A DNA stretch of 64,000 nt from assembly GCA_003248805.1 (NCBI GenBank), contig QFQY01000011.1, positions 74,849-138,848 of the forward strand. Direction: 5' to 3'. This stretch comes from Chelatococcus sp. GTDB lineage: Bacteria; Pseudomonadota; Alphaproteobacteria; Rhizobiales; Beijerinckiaceae. A model generated the notes under the pieces. That model worked only from the letters and a program-made list of their open reading frames with translations. It searched no databases and was not told where the DNA came from. The translations under genes were made by a program, and so were the position numbers. Shown here one piece after another: positions 1 to 8,300 of this stretch (within the stretch, counting starts at the first letter, position 1; the number at the start of each line of letters is the position of its first letter).

Positions 1-294
1 GAGCGTGATCTCCTGACCGGGCTTGATGTAGACCTTGACCCGCGGCTGGCTCGCGGCCCGCTTCGAGGCCGGAATCGCGGTCTCGAGGCCCAGCCGGCCG
101 TCGCGCACGGCCTTCAGGGCGAGATAGGCGGTCATCAGCTTCGTCGTCGAGGCAGGGTGCCAGGGCTGGGTCGCATTCTCGCTCGAGAGCACCTGGCCGG
201 TCGCTGCGTCGACGACCAGGCTGGTGCCGGCTGAAGCCTGTCCGCAGAGAGCGAGGCCAAGGGCGAGCGTTGCGGTGAGACGGAGCAGGCTCAT
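1..294 (-). CDS. D-alanyl-D-alanine carboxypeptidase, N-terminal part (runs off the window)
   Basis: Serine peptidase of the S11 (DacA/PBP5) family, which trims the terminal D-Ala from peptidoglycan pentapeptides in the periplasm. The 98 codons present begin with a short hydrophobic signal peptide ending near GQASA. The catalytic SxxK motif follows as STTK, in the context HPASTTKLMTAY at about residues 47-58. The start is the ATG at 294; the gene continues past position 1, so the SxN and KTG motifs cannot be seen. It diverges from the EamA exporter at 528 across about 230 bases. Family assignment is secure from the N-terminal motif; the exact subfamily is not. Confidence 0.9.
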   Translation of the reverse strand, partial: MSLLRLTATLALGLALCGQASAGTSLVVDAATGQVLSSENATQPWHPASTTKLMTAYLALKAVRDGRLGLETAIPASKRAASQPRVKVYIKPGQEITL

Positions 295-527
295 CGTGCT
301 GATCTTGAACCTCGAGGGTGGGGCGGCGAGGACGTCGCCTTGGGCTTGGCGACGAAAGAGGCTTGGCTACGAAAGACGCAGGGGTTCAACGCGATGCGTG
401 CGGCATTTTCGAGACGGCCGCCCAGGCGGCACGAGACGCATACCTACCCTTACATGAGCGATTTGCCTAGCCGCCGGGCCTTGGTTCACAAGGGCGGACG
501 ATCCCGTCACATGCGAAAGCGCCGCCG

Positions 528-1433
528 GTGAGCCTCACCTTTCTCTGGATTCCGGCGACCATCGCCGCCGCGCTGCTGCAGACCGCGCGAAACCTCACCC
601 AGCGCTCCCTGACCGAGGTGATCGGCGTCGTCGGGGCGACGCAGGTGCGCTTCCTGTTCGGCCTGCCCTTCGCGGTGCTCTTCCTCGCGCTGGTGTGCTT
701 CACGCTCGGGCGTCTGCCGCCCTCCGTCGGAACGGTCGCTTTCGCCTTCGCGGCCGTCGGCGCGGCGACGCAGATCGTCGCCACGGCGCTCATGCTCGCC
801 GCCATGCGCGAGCGCTCCTTCGCGGTCACGACCGCCTATACCAAGACCGAGCCGGTGCAGGTCGCGCTGTTCGGGGCGGCCCTGCTGGGGGACGCGCTGA
901 CCCCGGCGAAGTTCCTCGCCATCCTGGTCGCGACCGCCGGTGTCATCCTCGTCTCGTGGAAGCCTGGCGAGAAGCTGACGAGGGCCGGTCTGCGGCCGGC
1001 CTTGCTCGGGATCGGCGCCGGCGCCTTCTTCGCGGCCTCGGCGATCGGCTATCGCGGCGCCATCCAGGCCCTGCCGGAGGGCGGTTTCTTCATTCGGGCC
1101 ACGACCATCCTGGCGCTGGGGCTGGCCCTGCAGACCGTGATCCTGACGCTCTATATGCTGCTCGCGAACCGGGCGGCCCTGGTTTCGAGCCTGCGCAACT
1201 GGCGCAAGTCGCTTTCGGCCGGCTTCCTGGGCGCGGCCGCTTCGCAGTGCTGGTTCCTCGGGTTTTCGCTGACGACGGCCGCGAATGTGAGGACGCTGGC
1301 GCTGGTCGAGGTGCCGCTGGCGCAGATCGTCTCGCGGCGCATCTTCGCGGAGGGCACGAGCCGCAGGGAACTCGCCGGGATGGCGATGATCGTCCTGGGC
1401 GTCGGCCTGCTGCTCTCGCTTTCGTTGCAGTGA
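528..1433 (+). CDS. EamA/DMT family transporter
   Basis: Inner-membrane protein of the drug/metabolite transporter superfamily, 301 residues, almost entirely hydrophobic, with the duplicated five-helix EamA layout (about ten membrane segments). Substrate unknown; relatives export amino acids or small metabolites. The start used is GTG at 528. It overlaps the end of a short upstream reading frame that is unlikely to be real, and no strong ribosome site is seen. The gene stands alone, divergent from the carboxypeptidase and 129 bases ahead of the thiolase. Confidence 0.85.
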   Translation: MSLTFLWIPATIAAALLQTARNLTQRSLTEVIGVVGATQVRFLFGLPFAVLFLALVCFTLGRLPPSVGTVAFAFAAVGAATQIVATALMLAAMRERSFAVTTAYTKTEPVQVALFGAALLGDALTPAKFLAILVATAGVILVSWKPGEKLTRAGLRPALLGIGAGAFFAASAIGYRGAIQALPEGGFFIRATTILALGLALQTVILTLYMLLANRAALVSSLRNWRKSLSAGFLGAAASQCWFLGFSLTTAANVRTLALVEVPLAQIVSRRIFAEGTSRRELAGMAMIVLGVGLLLSLSLQ

Positions 1434-1562
1434 GGCACGGCGGGAGATAGGGAGGGGGGCTCCTGCGCTTCGGCGCAAGGCGGCAATGCGCCGATGCGAT
1501 CTTGCCGGACGACGACGGCGTGCAAAAATAAAGTGTATCTGCACATTACGGGAGGTTCGATC

Positions 1563-2732
1563 ATGAGCGCTGCAATCGTCGGCTGGGCCCACACGCCCTT
1601 CGGAAAGCACGATGCCGAGACCGTCGAGAGCCTGATCGTCAGGGTCGCGACCGAGGCTCTCGCCGATGCCGGCCTCGCGGCCGAGCAGGTCGACGAGATC
1701 GTGCTGGGCCATTTCAACGCCGGTTTCTCGGCTCAGGACTTCACCGCTTCGCTGGTGCTCCAGGCCGATCCGACGCTGCGCTTCAAGCCGGCGACGCGGG
1801 TCGAGAACGCCTGCGCGACCGGCTCGGCCGCCGTGCACCAGGGCGTCAGGGCGATCCGCGCCGGGGACGCCAAGGTCGTGCTCGTGGTCGGCGTCGAGCA
1901 GATGACGACGACGCCCGGCCCCGAGATCGGCAAGAACCTGCTCAAGGCCTCCTACCTGCCCGAGGACGGCGATACGCCGGCCGGCTTTGCCGGCGTCTTC
2001 GGCAAGATCGCGGCCGGCTATTTCCAGCGCCATGGCGATCAGTCGGACGCGCTCGCGATGATCGCGGCCAAGAACCACCGGAACGGCGTCGCCAACCCCT
2101 ATGCCCAGATGCGCAAGGATCTCGGCTATGATTTCTGCCGGGCGGAGAGCGAGAAGAACCCCTTCGTCGCCGGCCCGCTGAAGCGCACGGACTGCTCGCT
2201 GGTCTCCGACGGCGCCGCCGCGCTGGTGCTCGCCGACGAGGAGACGGCGCTCGGCATGCGCCGCGCCGTCGGCTTCCGGGGCATGGCGCATGTCCAGGAC
2301 TTCCTGCCGATGTCGAAGCGCGACATCCTGAAGTTCGAGGGCGGTGCGCTGGCCTGGAAGAAGGCGCTGGCGCAGGCTGGCGTGGTGCTGGACGATCTCT
2401 CCTTCGTCGAGACGCATGACTGCTTCACCATCGCCGAGCTGATCGAATACGAGGCGATGGGGTTGACGGCCGTCGGAGACGGCGCCCGCGCCATCAAGGA
2501 AGGCTGGACCCAGAAGGACGGCAAGCTGCCGGTGAACGTCTCCGGGGGCTTGAAGGCCAAGGGTCATCCGATCGGCGCCACCGGCGTCTCGATGCATGTC
2601 CTCAGCGCCATGCAGCTCACCGGGGAGGCGCCGGAGGGGATGCAGCTCAACGAGCCGCGCCTGGGTGGCATCTTCAACATGGGTGGGGCCGCGGTCGCCA
2701 ACTACGTGTCGGTGCTCGAGCGCATTCGGTAG
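1563..2732 (+). CDS. Thiolase family protein (acetyl-CoA acetyltransferase/SCP2-type)
   Basis: Thiolase-fold enzyme of 389 residues that would cleave or condense acyl-CoA thioesters. The nucleophilic cysteine is Cys84 in VENACATGSAA, and the C-terminal GHPIGATG motif carries the second catalytic His; a further HDCF motif lies between them. This pattern fits the SCP2-like thiolases often annotated as acetyl-CoA acetyltransferases in alphaproteobacteria. The ATG at 1563 is preferred over an upstream in-frame codon at 1494 because GGAGG lies at 1551-1555, seven bases before it. An MFS transporter follows 37 bases downstream and is probably co-transcribed. Substrate chain length cannot be read from the sequence. 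Confidence 0.9.
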   Translation: MSAAIVGWAHTPFGKHDAETVESLIVRVATEALADAGLAAEQVDEIVLGHFNAGFSAQDFTASLVLQADPTLRFKPATRVENACATGSAAVHQGVRAIRAGDAKVVLVVGVEQMTTTPGPEIGKNLLKASYLPEDGDTPAGFAGVFGKIAAGYFQRHGDQSDALAMIAAKNHRNGVANPYAQMRKDLGYDFCRAESEKNPFVAGPLKRTDCSLVSDGAAALVLADEETALGMRRAVGFRGMAHVQDFLPMSKRDILKFEGGALAWKKALAQAGVVLDDLSFVETHDCFTIAELIEYEAMGLTAVGDGARAIKEGWTQKDGKLPVNVSGGLKAKGHPIGATGVSMHVLSAMQLTGEAPEGMQLNEPRLGGIFNMGGAAVANYVSVLERIR

Positions 2733-2769
2733 AACGGCGACAGATCCCGAGGACGAGGACCCGCGTATC

Positions 2770-3963
2770 GTGACCATCTTTGCGGCGCTGCTGCCGGCCT
2801 ATGTCCTCTCGATCTTCTATCGTTCCTTTCTGAGCGTCATCGCCGGACCCGTGATGACCGATCTCGCGATCGGCCCGCGCGAGTTCGGTCTGCTCGGGGC
2901 GAGCTGGTTCACGATCTTCGCCGTGGCGCAGTTCCCCATCGGCTGGGCGCTCGACCGGCTGGGGCCGCGACGCACCGTCGCGGTGTCCATGACCATCGGC
3001 ACCGCCGGGGCCTTTCTCTTCGCCTTCGCGAGCAGCCTGCCTGTCGCGGTGTTCGCCATGGCGCTCGTCGGCATCGGCTGCGCGCCGGTGTTCATGGCGT
3101 CGCTCTTCCTGTTCGCCCGGACGGCGGCGCCGGAGCGCTTCGCGCTGCTGGTCTCGATCCTGATCGGGCTGGGTTCGATCGGGAATCTGGCCTCGGCCGG
3201 CCCGCTCGCCATCGCGGCGGCCGATTTCGGCTGGCGCAACGCCATGCTGGCGGTGGCCGTGATTTTCCTGATCGCGACAGTGCTCGCGACAACCCTGATC
3301 CGTGACCCCGCCCGGGTGGAGCATCATTCGGGGGAGGCGGAAGGGTTGCTCCAGGGACTCGCCAGCATCGCCCGGATCAGGCCGCTCTGGCTGCTCGCGC
3401 CGCTGACCTTGACCGGCTACGCCATCATCGCGACGGAGCGGGGGCTGTGGGTCGCGCCCTTCATGTCCGACGTCCATGGTTTCGACGCGGTGGCGAGCGG
3501 CCATGCCGCGACCGCCATGGCGCTGGCGATGGTCGTGGGAGCGCTGATCTATGGCGCGATCGAAAAGGCGCTCGGGCGCGTCAAATGGCTGACCTTCTGG
3601 GGCAGCGTGCTGACCGGGCTCGCCTTCATGGCGCTCGCCCTGTTCGGGGCGCGTTCGGCCAGCCTGTCCATCGGGCTGCTCGGGCTGATCGGTGGGGCCG
3701 GGTTCACCTATGCCGTGCTGATGGCGCATGCGAAGCTGTTCTTCCCCGCGCATCTCCTGGGGCGCGGGATGACCTGCGTGAACTTCTTCTTCATCGGCGG
3801 GGCCGCGCTGGCGCAGTCGGGGTCCGGCTGGTTCATCGCGAGCCAGCGCGCCGAGGGCTTGAGCGCGGCGGCGACCTTCGCCAATCTGCACTGGGCCTTC
3901 GCGGCGCTGCTGCTGGCCTCGGCCGCCGTCTACGCCTTCGCGCCGGCCGACGCCAAGCGCTGA
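2770..3963 (+). CDS. MFS transporter
   Basis: Major facilitator superfamily permease of about 397 residues with twelve predicted membrane segments. The loop between helices 2 and 3 has the MFS signature (DRLGPRR). The frame is open further upstream inside the thiolase gene, but the GTG at 2770 starts directly at the first membrane helix (FAALLPAYVLSIFYRSFLS) and is the sensible start. Substrate unknown. Co-transcription with the thiolase suggests a related organic acid or carboxylate, but this is only context. Confidence 0.85.
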   Translation: MTIFAALLPAYVLSIFYRSFLSVIAGPVMTDLAIGPREFGLLGASWFTIFAVAQFPIGWALDRLGPRRTVAVSMTIGTAGAFLFAFASSLPVAVFAMALVGIGCAPVFMASLFLFARTAAPERFALLVSILIGLGSIGNLASAGPLAIAAADFGWRNAMLAVAVIFLIATVLATTLIRDPARVEHHSGEAEGLLQGLASIARIRPLWLLAPLTLTGYAIIATERGLWVAPFMSDVHGFDAVASGHAATAMALAMVVGALIYGAIEKALGRVKWLTFWGSVLTGLAFMALALFGARSASLSIGLLGLIGGAGFTYAVLMAHAKLFFPAHLLGRGMTCVNFFFIGGAALAQSGSGWFIASQRAEGLSAAATFANLHWAFAALLLASAAVYAFAPADAKR

Positions 3964-3974
3964 CCCTTTGCGAT

Positions 3975-4010
3975 TTGGCGATCGTCGGCATCTGCTCTAT
4001 ATTTGGCCGT
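3975..4010 (+). promoter_or_regulatory. Candidate sigma-70-type promoter giving a leaderless toxin-antitoxin mRNA
   Basis: TTGGCG at 3975-3980 and TATATT at 3998-4003 are separated by exactly 17 bases, a good housekeeping promoter layout in an otherwise GC-rich stretch. Transcription would begin about position 4009-4011, which is the ATG of the small gene at 4011, so the mRNA would have essentially no leader. Predicted by eye only. Confidence 0.5.
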
Positions 4011-4229
4011 ATGGGAAAGTCAGCGGCCAAACTCAGTCGCGCGGAACTCAGGACGCTCGGCCTCGCGGCCGCCGAAGAGGCGGTGCGGCACGATCTGCTC
4101 GCGGGCGTGCCCGTCGAGGGGGGCGCGCGTTTTGCCCAATCGGAGAGCCAGTCGATCGTGCTGGCTCGCGTCTCGCCGGATCATGTCCTGCGCATGGTAC
4201 GCGTAGCCAAATCAGGAACAGCGGGCTGA
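4011..4229 (+). CDS. Small protein upstream of the zeta-toxin-like kinase (putative antitoxin)
   Basis: A 72-residue charged protein beginning MGKSAAKLSRAELR, with no recognised domain. It sits directly in front of the zeta-like gene: its TGA at 4227-4229 is followed at once by the TTG start at 4230. A tiny gene tightly coupled to a P-loop zeta-like kinase is a common arrangement in proteobacteria, and the small partner is presumed to be the antitoxin. It does not resemble the classical epsilon antitoxin in anything I can recognise. The start is fixed by the promoter spacing (ATG seven bases after the -10 element). Confidence 0.6.
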   Translation: MGKSAAKLSRAELRTLGLAAAEEAVRHDLLAGVPVEGGARFAQSESQSIVLARVSPDHVLRMVRVAKSGTAG

Positions 4230-4949
4230 TTGCCGCCGGTGCCGGACGAGGCTCCCCAGCTTATCGTCATTGCCGGACCCAATGGATCGGGAAAATCGAC
4301 CCTCACGCAGTTCCTGCTGCGCCAGGGCTATGATTTCGGCCACTACATCAACCCAGACGACATCGCGGCATCGCTGAACGGCTCCTACGCGGACCGTGTC
4401 GCGCAAGCCCAATCGATTGCGGATTTCGAACGCGAGCGCTGCGTGCGGGATGGCATCGATTTCTCCTTCGAAACGGTGATGTCGCATCCCTCGAAAATCG
4501 AGGTGATGGAAGGGGCTCGCGCACGCGGCTTCGATGTCACGCTGTTCTTCGTCTCCATCGCGGACCCGAGCATCAACGTGTCGCGCGTTCGAAGCCGTGT
4601 GCTCGCGGGCGGTCACGATGTTCCGGCGGATCGCATCGTCGCGCGATGGTATCGCAGGATGGAAGCTCTCGCGTTGGCTGTCATGGCTGCGAGTCGGACG
4701 GTCGTTTTCGACAATACGGATATTCCGCTCGGGGCCGTCATCGCGTCTGAAAGCGGAGTCCGGCCCGCCGGCGATGGCGGACTGATGCCGGTCACCGAAG
4801 TCCTGGTGACGCGCGAGAGCGTCGAACTGATCCTGGGCCGGACTGTTCCCGATTGGGTCGTGCGCTATCTCGTCTCGCCGCTTCAAGCGCGCCTTCCGAG
4901 CGGCACAGCGGGCGGGCGGGAGCTTTCGATCCGGATCGAGGACGGCTAG
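4230..4949 (+). CDS. Zeta-toxin-like P-loop kinase
   Basis: A 239-residue protein of the zeta toxin/AAA_33 P-loop class. The Walker A motif is GPNGSGKST near residues 16-24, followed by the family's INPDDIA segment and FSFETVMS, typical of this group. Classical zeta toxins phosphorylate UDP-N-acetylglucosamine to poison wall synthesis; chromosomal relatives like this one are mostly uncharacterised. Start is TTG at 4230 (GTG at 4239 is an alternative), abutting the stop of the small upstream gene. Its TAG stop is part of a perfect 19-bp hairpin (4947-4987) that begins an interspersed repeat, so the end of the gene may have been set by repeat insertion. Confidence 0.75.
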   Translation: MPPVPDEAPQLIVIAGPNGSGKSTLTQFLLRQGYDFGHYINPDDIAASLNGSYADRVAQAQSIADFERERCVRDGIDFSFETVMSHPSKIEVMEGARARGFDVTLFFVSIADPSINVSRVRSRVLAGGHDVPADRIVARWYRRMEALALAVMAASRTVVFDNTDIPLGAVIASESGVRPAGDGGLMPVTEVLVTRESVELILGRTVPDWVVRYLVSPLQARLPSGTAGGRELSIRIEDG

Positions 4950-5052
4950 AGTATCTGACTGAATATCGTATTCAGTCAGATACTCTAACTTTTTGATCTT
5001 GCATCGACTTTTTCCCGAAAACCGCGCTCCACTTTTCGGGCCGATGCTCTAA
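4947..5052. repeat. Interspersed palindromic repeat with a perfect 19-bp hairpin
   Basis: Arms at 4947-4965 and 4969-4987 are perfect inverted copies of each other around the triplet TCG. They are followed by a GC-poorer unit (4988-5052) containing TTTCCCGAAAACCG, then CACTTTTCGGGCCGATGCTC. The same unit recurs at 52364-52487. The element supplies the TAG stop of the zeta-like gene on the plus strand (4947-4949) and the TAG stop of bolA on the minus strand (5049-5051). It could also act as a two-way transcription barrier, although there is no long T-run. Confidence 0.85.
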
Positions 5053-5321
5053 CCCTCGCCCGGCGCCCTGGCGCGGATGGCCAGCGCGTGCACGCCGCCG
5101 GAGAGCTCGGCGGCGAGCGCGTGATTGACGAGGCGGTGGCGCTCCAGACGGCTCTTGCCGGCGAAGGCCTCCGACACGATATCGACGCTGAAATGGGTTT
5201 CGCCGCCCTCGCGCCAGCCGCCATGGCCCTGGTGACGGTGCGAGTCGTCGACGACCTCCAGGCGCTGTGGCGCGAAGGTCTCACGAAGCTTGCCGGATAT
5301 CCGTTCGGCCATGCCCGTCAT
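5049..5321 (-). CDS. bolA: BolA family protein
   Basis: A 90-residue BolA-fold protein, the class that pairs with monothiol glutaredoxins and handles [2Fe-2S] clusters or acts in stress morphology. It has the expected alpha-beta layout and the late family segment SRLERHRLVNHAL close to the C-terminus, with histidines (SHRHQGH) in the loop that binds the cluster in characterised members. Start may be 5321 or the second ATG at 5312. It diverges from the J-domain gene at 5434. The stop codon comes from the adjacent repeat. Confidence 0.9.
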   Translation of the reverse strand: MTGMAERISGKLRETFAPQRLEVVDDSHRHQGHGGWREGGETHFSVDIVSEAFAGKSRLERHRLVNHALAAELSGGVHALAIRARAPGEG

Positions 5322-5433
5322 GATCGTGCCACCGTTGCGAGGCTCATTGCCGTTGCCCGGCAGGAGCGACGCTTCATCTCGAAGCGGCGTCGCTCTTGCC
5401 GGTTTCCCTTCCCGGTCTCATAACCGTTCGACG

Positions 5434-6051
5434 ATGAACTTCAACTCGCGCCTGTTCGATCGCATCAGGATCGGTGCTCCAGACACCGATCCCGAGGGGG
5501 AGAGCGATGCTCCGCGCTGCGAGCATCCCGGATGCATGCGCGCGGGCGAATTCCGCGCGCCCAAGGGGCGTGGCCGCGAGGGCCAGTTCTTCCGCTTCTG
5601 CATGGAGCACGTGAAGGAGTACAACGCCTCCTACAACTACTTCTCCGGCATGAACGACGAGGCGCTGGCCGCCTATCAGAAGCAGGAGGAGATCGGCCAC
5701 CGCCCGACCTGGAAGCTCGGCGTGAACTCGCGCGCGGCGCGCATGGCGCAACGCGGCAAGGTCGCGAACGGGAAGGGCGGGCCGGAGGTCCAGGACGCCT
5801 TCAACATCTTCGGTGCGCGGGGCGCGCAGCAGGCCGCGCAGCCGGAGCCGCGCCTGAGCGCGCTCGCGCGCAAGGCGCTGGACACGCTCGATCTCGACGA
5901 GAACGCCGATTCGGCCGCGATCAAGGCGCGCTACAAGGAACTGGTGAAGCGGCTGCATCCGGACGCCAATGGCGGCGACCGCTCGCGCGAGGGCCGGCTC
6001 CAGGAAATCCTGAAGGCCTATCAGCAGCTCAAGGCCACCGGGCTGGTGTGA
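5434..6051 (+). CDS. J domain-containing protein (DnaJ-type cochaperone domain)
   Basis: A 205-residue cytoplasmic protein. The C-terminal 60 residues form a J domain with the diagnostic HPD (KRLHPDANGG), which stimulates Hsp70 ATPase activity. The N-terminal part carries a conserved segment with cysteines and histidine (CEHPGC and FCMEHVKEYN) that may bind metal. This two-part design is common in alphaproteobacteria next to bolA. ATG at 5434 is chosen because it starts the conserved MNFNSRLFDRIRI segment; the frame is open upstream to 5290 without a plausible start. Partner Hsp70 and clients unknown. Confidence 0.9.
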   Translation: MNFNSRLFDRIRIGAPDTDPEGESDAPRCEHPGCMRAGEFRAPKGRGREGQFFRFCMEHVKEYNASYNYFSGMNDEALAAYQKQEEIGHRPTWKLGVNSRAARMAQRGKVANGKGGPEVQDAFNIFGARGAQQAAQPEPRLSALARKALDTLDLDENADSAAIKARYKELVKRLHPDANGGDRSREGRLQEILKAYQQLKATGLV

Positions 6052-6071
6052 GAGCGCTCTGAGGGAAAGCG

Positions 6072-6177
6072 CGTCATGCTCGGGCTCGCCCCGAGCATCT
6101 TGTGACGGTGGAGGCTCCAATGCCCCGTCCTGCCAGAGATTCTCGGGTCTTCGCTGCGCTGCGCCCGAGAATGACGG
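6072..6177. repeat. Interspersed repeat, family A (GTCATG...hairpin...ATGAC type), copy 1
   Basis: About 105 bases lying between the convergent J-domain and ethylmalonyl-CoA mutase genes. Each end is a short hairpin: GCTCGGG with CCCGAGC at the left, and TTCTCGGG with CCCGAGAA at the right, framed by GTCATG and ATGAC. Related copies are at 26896-26978 and 61035-61131. No coding potential. Confidence 0.8.
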
Positions 6178-6183
6178 CGAGCC

Positions 6184-8172
6184 TCAGCCTTTCCTCGCCG
6201 CCAGCCCCGCGACATCCGCGACGATGGCGTCGAGCGCGAAATCCTTCGGCGTGTAGACGGCGGCGACGCCCATGTTGCGCAGCGCGTTCTCGTCGTCGGG
6301 CGGTATGATGCCGCCGACCACCACCGGAACATCCATGCCGGCGACGCGCAGCCGCGCGGTGACGTCTCGCACCAGCGGCAGATGCGAGCCGGACAGGATC
6401 GACAGCCCGACGATGTCGGCCTGCGTCTCGCGCGCCTGGGCCACGATCTCCTCCGGCGTCTGGCGGATGCCGTCGTAACTGACCGCCATGCCGGCGTCGC
6501 GGGCGCGCACCGCGATCTGCTCGGCGCCGTTGGAGTGGCCGTCGAGGCCCGGCTTGCCGACGAGGAAGCGCGGCGGGCGGCCGAGCTTCTCGGTCGCCCG
6601 CGCGACGGCGGCGCGGACGGTGGCGAGATCGCCGTCTCCGCCCGGCTTCGTCGTGTCGATGCCGGTCGGGGCGCGGTATTCACCGAATATTTCGCGCAGG
6701 GCCTGCGCCCATTCGCCGGTGGTGACGCCGGCCTTGGCGCAGGCGATGGAGGCCGGCATGACGTTGCGGTCCTCGCGCGCGGCGGCCGAAAGCTCCGCCA
6801 GCGCCGCCTCGGCCGCGGCGGCATCGCGACGCTCGCGCCAGGCCTTCAGCCGGCCGATGGCTTCGATCTCGACGGAATCCGGCACGGTCACGACATTGCC
6901 GTCGCCGGCCGAGAGCGGCGAGGGCTCGCTGCTGGTGAATTTGTTGACGCCGACGACGACCTGCTCGCCGCGCTCGATCGCCTCGATCCGGCGCGCGCCG
7001 TTCTCGACGAGGGCCTGCTTCATGTAGCCGCTCTCGACCGCCGCGAGCGCGCCGCCCATCGCGTCGATCCGCGCCAGTTCCTCGAGCGCGGCGGCCTTCA
7101 GCTCCGCGACCTTGGCGTCGATCTCGGTCGAGCCGTCGAAGATGTCGCCATATTCGAGCAGGTCGGTCTCGTAGGCCAGCACCTGCTGCATGCGCAGCGA
7201 CCATTGCTGGTCGAAGGGGCGCGGCAGGCCTAGCGCCTCGTTCCAGGCGGGGAGCTGGACGGCACGGGCGCGCGCCTTCTTCGACAGCGTCACCGCCAGC
7301 ATCTCGATCAGGATGCGGTAGACGTTGTTCTCGGGCTGCGGCTCGGTCAGCCCCAGCGAATTGACCTGCACGCCATAGCGGAAACGCCGCATCTGTTCGT
7401 CGGCAACGCCATACCTGCCCAATGTGATCTCGTCCCAGAGGTCGACGAAAGCGCGCATCTTGCAGAGCTCCGTGACGAAGCGCAGGCCCGCGTTCACGAA
7501 GAAGGAGATGCGCCCGACGATGCCGGGAAACTCCGCGGCCGAGACCTCCGGCCGCGCCCGGATCGAATCGAGCAGCGCGATCGCGGTCGCCAGCGCGAAG
7601 GACAGCTCCTGAACCGGCGAGGCTCCGGCCTCCTGCAGATGGTAGGAGCAGACATTGGTCGGATTCCATTTCGGCAGCTCGCGCGCCGCGAAGACGACGA
7701 TGTCGGTCGTCAGCCGCATCGAGGGGCGCGGCGGAAAGACATAGGTGCCGCGCGAGAGATACTCCTTCACGAGGTCGTTCTGCGTCGTGCCCTGCAGACC
7801 CTCCCGCGGCGCGCCCTGCTCGTCGGCGACGGCGACATAGAGCGCCAGCAGCCAGGCCGCCGTCGCGTTGATCGTCATCGAGGTGTTCATCTGGACCAGC
7901 GGGATCTGGTCGAAGAGCGCGCGCATGTCGCCGAGATGGCTGACGGGCACGCCGACCTTGCCGACCTCGCCGCGCGCCAGCACATGGTCGGGGTCGTAGC
8001 CGGTCTGGGTCGGCAGGTCGAAGGCGACGGAGAGGCCCGTCTGCCCCTTGGCGAGATTGGTGCGGTAGAGCCGGTTGGACTCGGTCGCGTCCGAGTGCCC
8101 GGCATAGGTCCGGAAAATCCAGGGCTTGTCGCGGGCCGGCGCCTGCGCGCCGAGGGGGCCGCTCGTGCTCAT
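6184..8172 (-). CDS. ecm: Ethylmalonyl-CoA mutase (MeaA-type, B12-dependent)
   Basis: Adenosylcobalamin enzyme that converts (2R)-ethylmalonyl-CoA to methylsuccinyl-CoA in the ethylmalonyl-CoA pathway for acetyl-CoA assimilation. The 662 residues match the Methylobacterium MeaA protein closely along their length as I remember it, including DKPWIFRTYAGHS near the start and FDLPTQTGYDPDH. The N-terminal substrate-binding barrel is followed by a B12-binding domain with the cobalt-ligand motif DGHSNG at about residues 544-549. ATG at 8172 is chosen because GGAGGAG lies just upstream. Methylmalonyl-CoA mutase is the main alternative but is less likely because of the MeaA-like sequence. No cobalamin riboswitch is visible upstream. 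Confidence 0.9.
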   Translation of the reverse strand: MSTSGPLGAQAPARDKPWIFRTYAGHSDATESNRLYRTNLAKGQTGLSVAFDLPTQTGYDPDHVLARGEVGKVGVPVSHLGDMRALFDQIPLVQMNTSMTINATAAWLLALYVAVADEQGAPREGLQGTTQNDLVKEYLSRGTYVFPPRPSMRLTTDIVVFAARELPKWNPTNVCSYHLQEAGASPVQELSFALATAIALLDSIRARPEVSAAEFPGIVGRISFFVNAGLRFVTELCKMRAFVDLWDEITLGRYGVADEQMRRFRYGVQVNSLGLTEPQPENNVYRILIEMLAVTLSKKARARAVQLPAWNEALGLPRPFDQQWSLRMQQVLAYETDLLEYGDIFDGSTEIDAKVAELKAAALEELARIDAMGGALAAVESGYMKQALVENGARRIEAIERGEQVVVGVNKFTSSEPSPLSAGDGNVVTVPDSVEIEAIGRLKAWRERRDAAAAEAALAELSAAAREDRNVMPASIACAKAGVTTGEWAQALREIFGEYRAPTGIDTTKPGGDGDLATVRAAVARATEKLGRPPRFLVGKPGLDGHSNGAEQIAVRARDAGMAVSYDGIRQTPEEIVAQARETQADIVGLSILSGSHLPLVRDVTARLRVAGMDVPVVVGGIIPPDDENALRNMGVAAVYTPKDFALDAIVADVAGLAARKG

Positions 8173-8300
8173 GACATGCTCCTCCGCCGACGGTGCAATC
8201 CGCATGCTGCACTGCGGCGGAGAATAGCGTGAGCTTTCCCCGAAAGTCCTCTGCGACCTTGGACGGACGAGCGCCGTCGCCCGGCGCGTGCCTTAGGCGA

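Noticed and set aside
340..531. 63-codon frame ending just before the EamA gene
   Set aside because: Arg-rich composition, no ribosome site and no recognisable homology; overlaps the GTG start of a clear gene.
507..2777. Very long antisense reading frame opposite the EamA and thiolase genes
   Set aside because: High-GC shadow: low-complexity Arg/Gly/Ala product with no domain, opposite well-supported genes. The same applies to the long frames at 2674-3891, 18539-20683, 24554-26830 and 47175-50090.
4230..4949. Zeta-like gene as part of a mobile or defence island
   Set aside because: No integrase, tRNA target or change in base composition around it; neighbours are core genes.
8173..8300. Possible cobalamin riboswitch before the B12-dependent mutase
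   Set aside because: The gap is short and shows no B12-box-like sequence or suitable fold; likewise nothing is seen before eutB (18673-18901).
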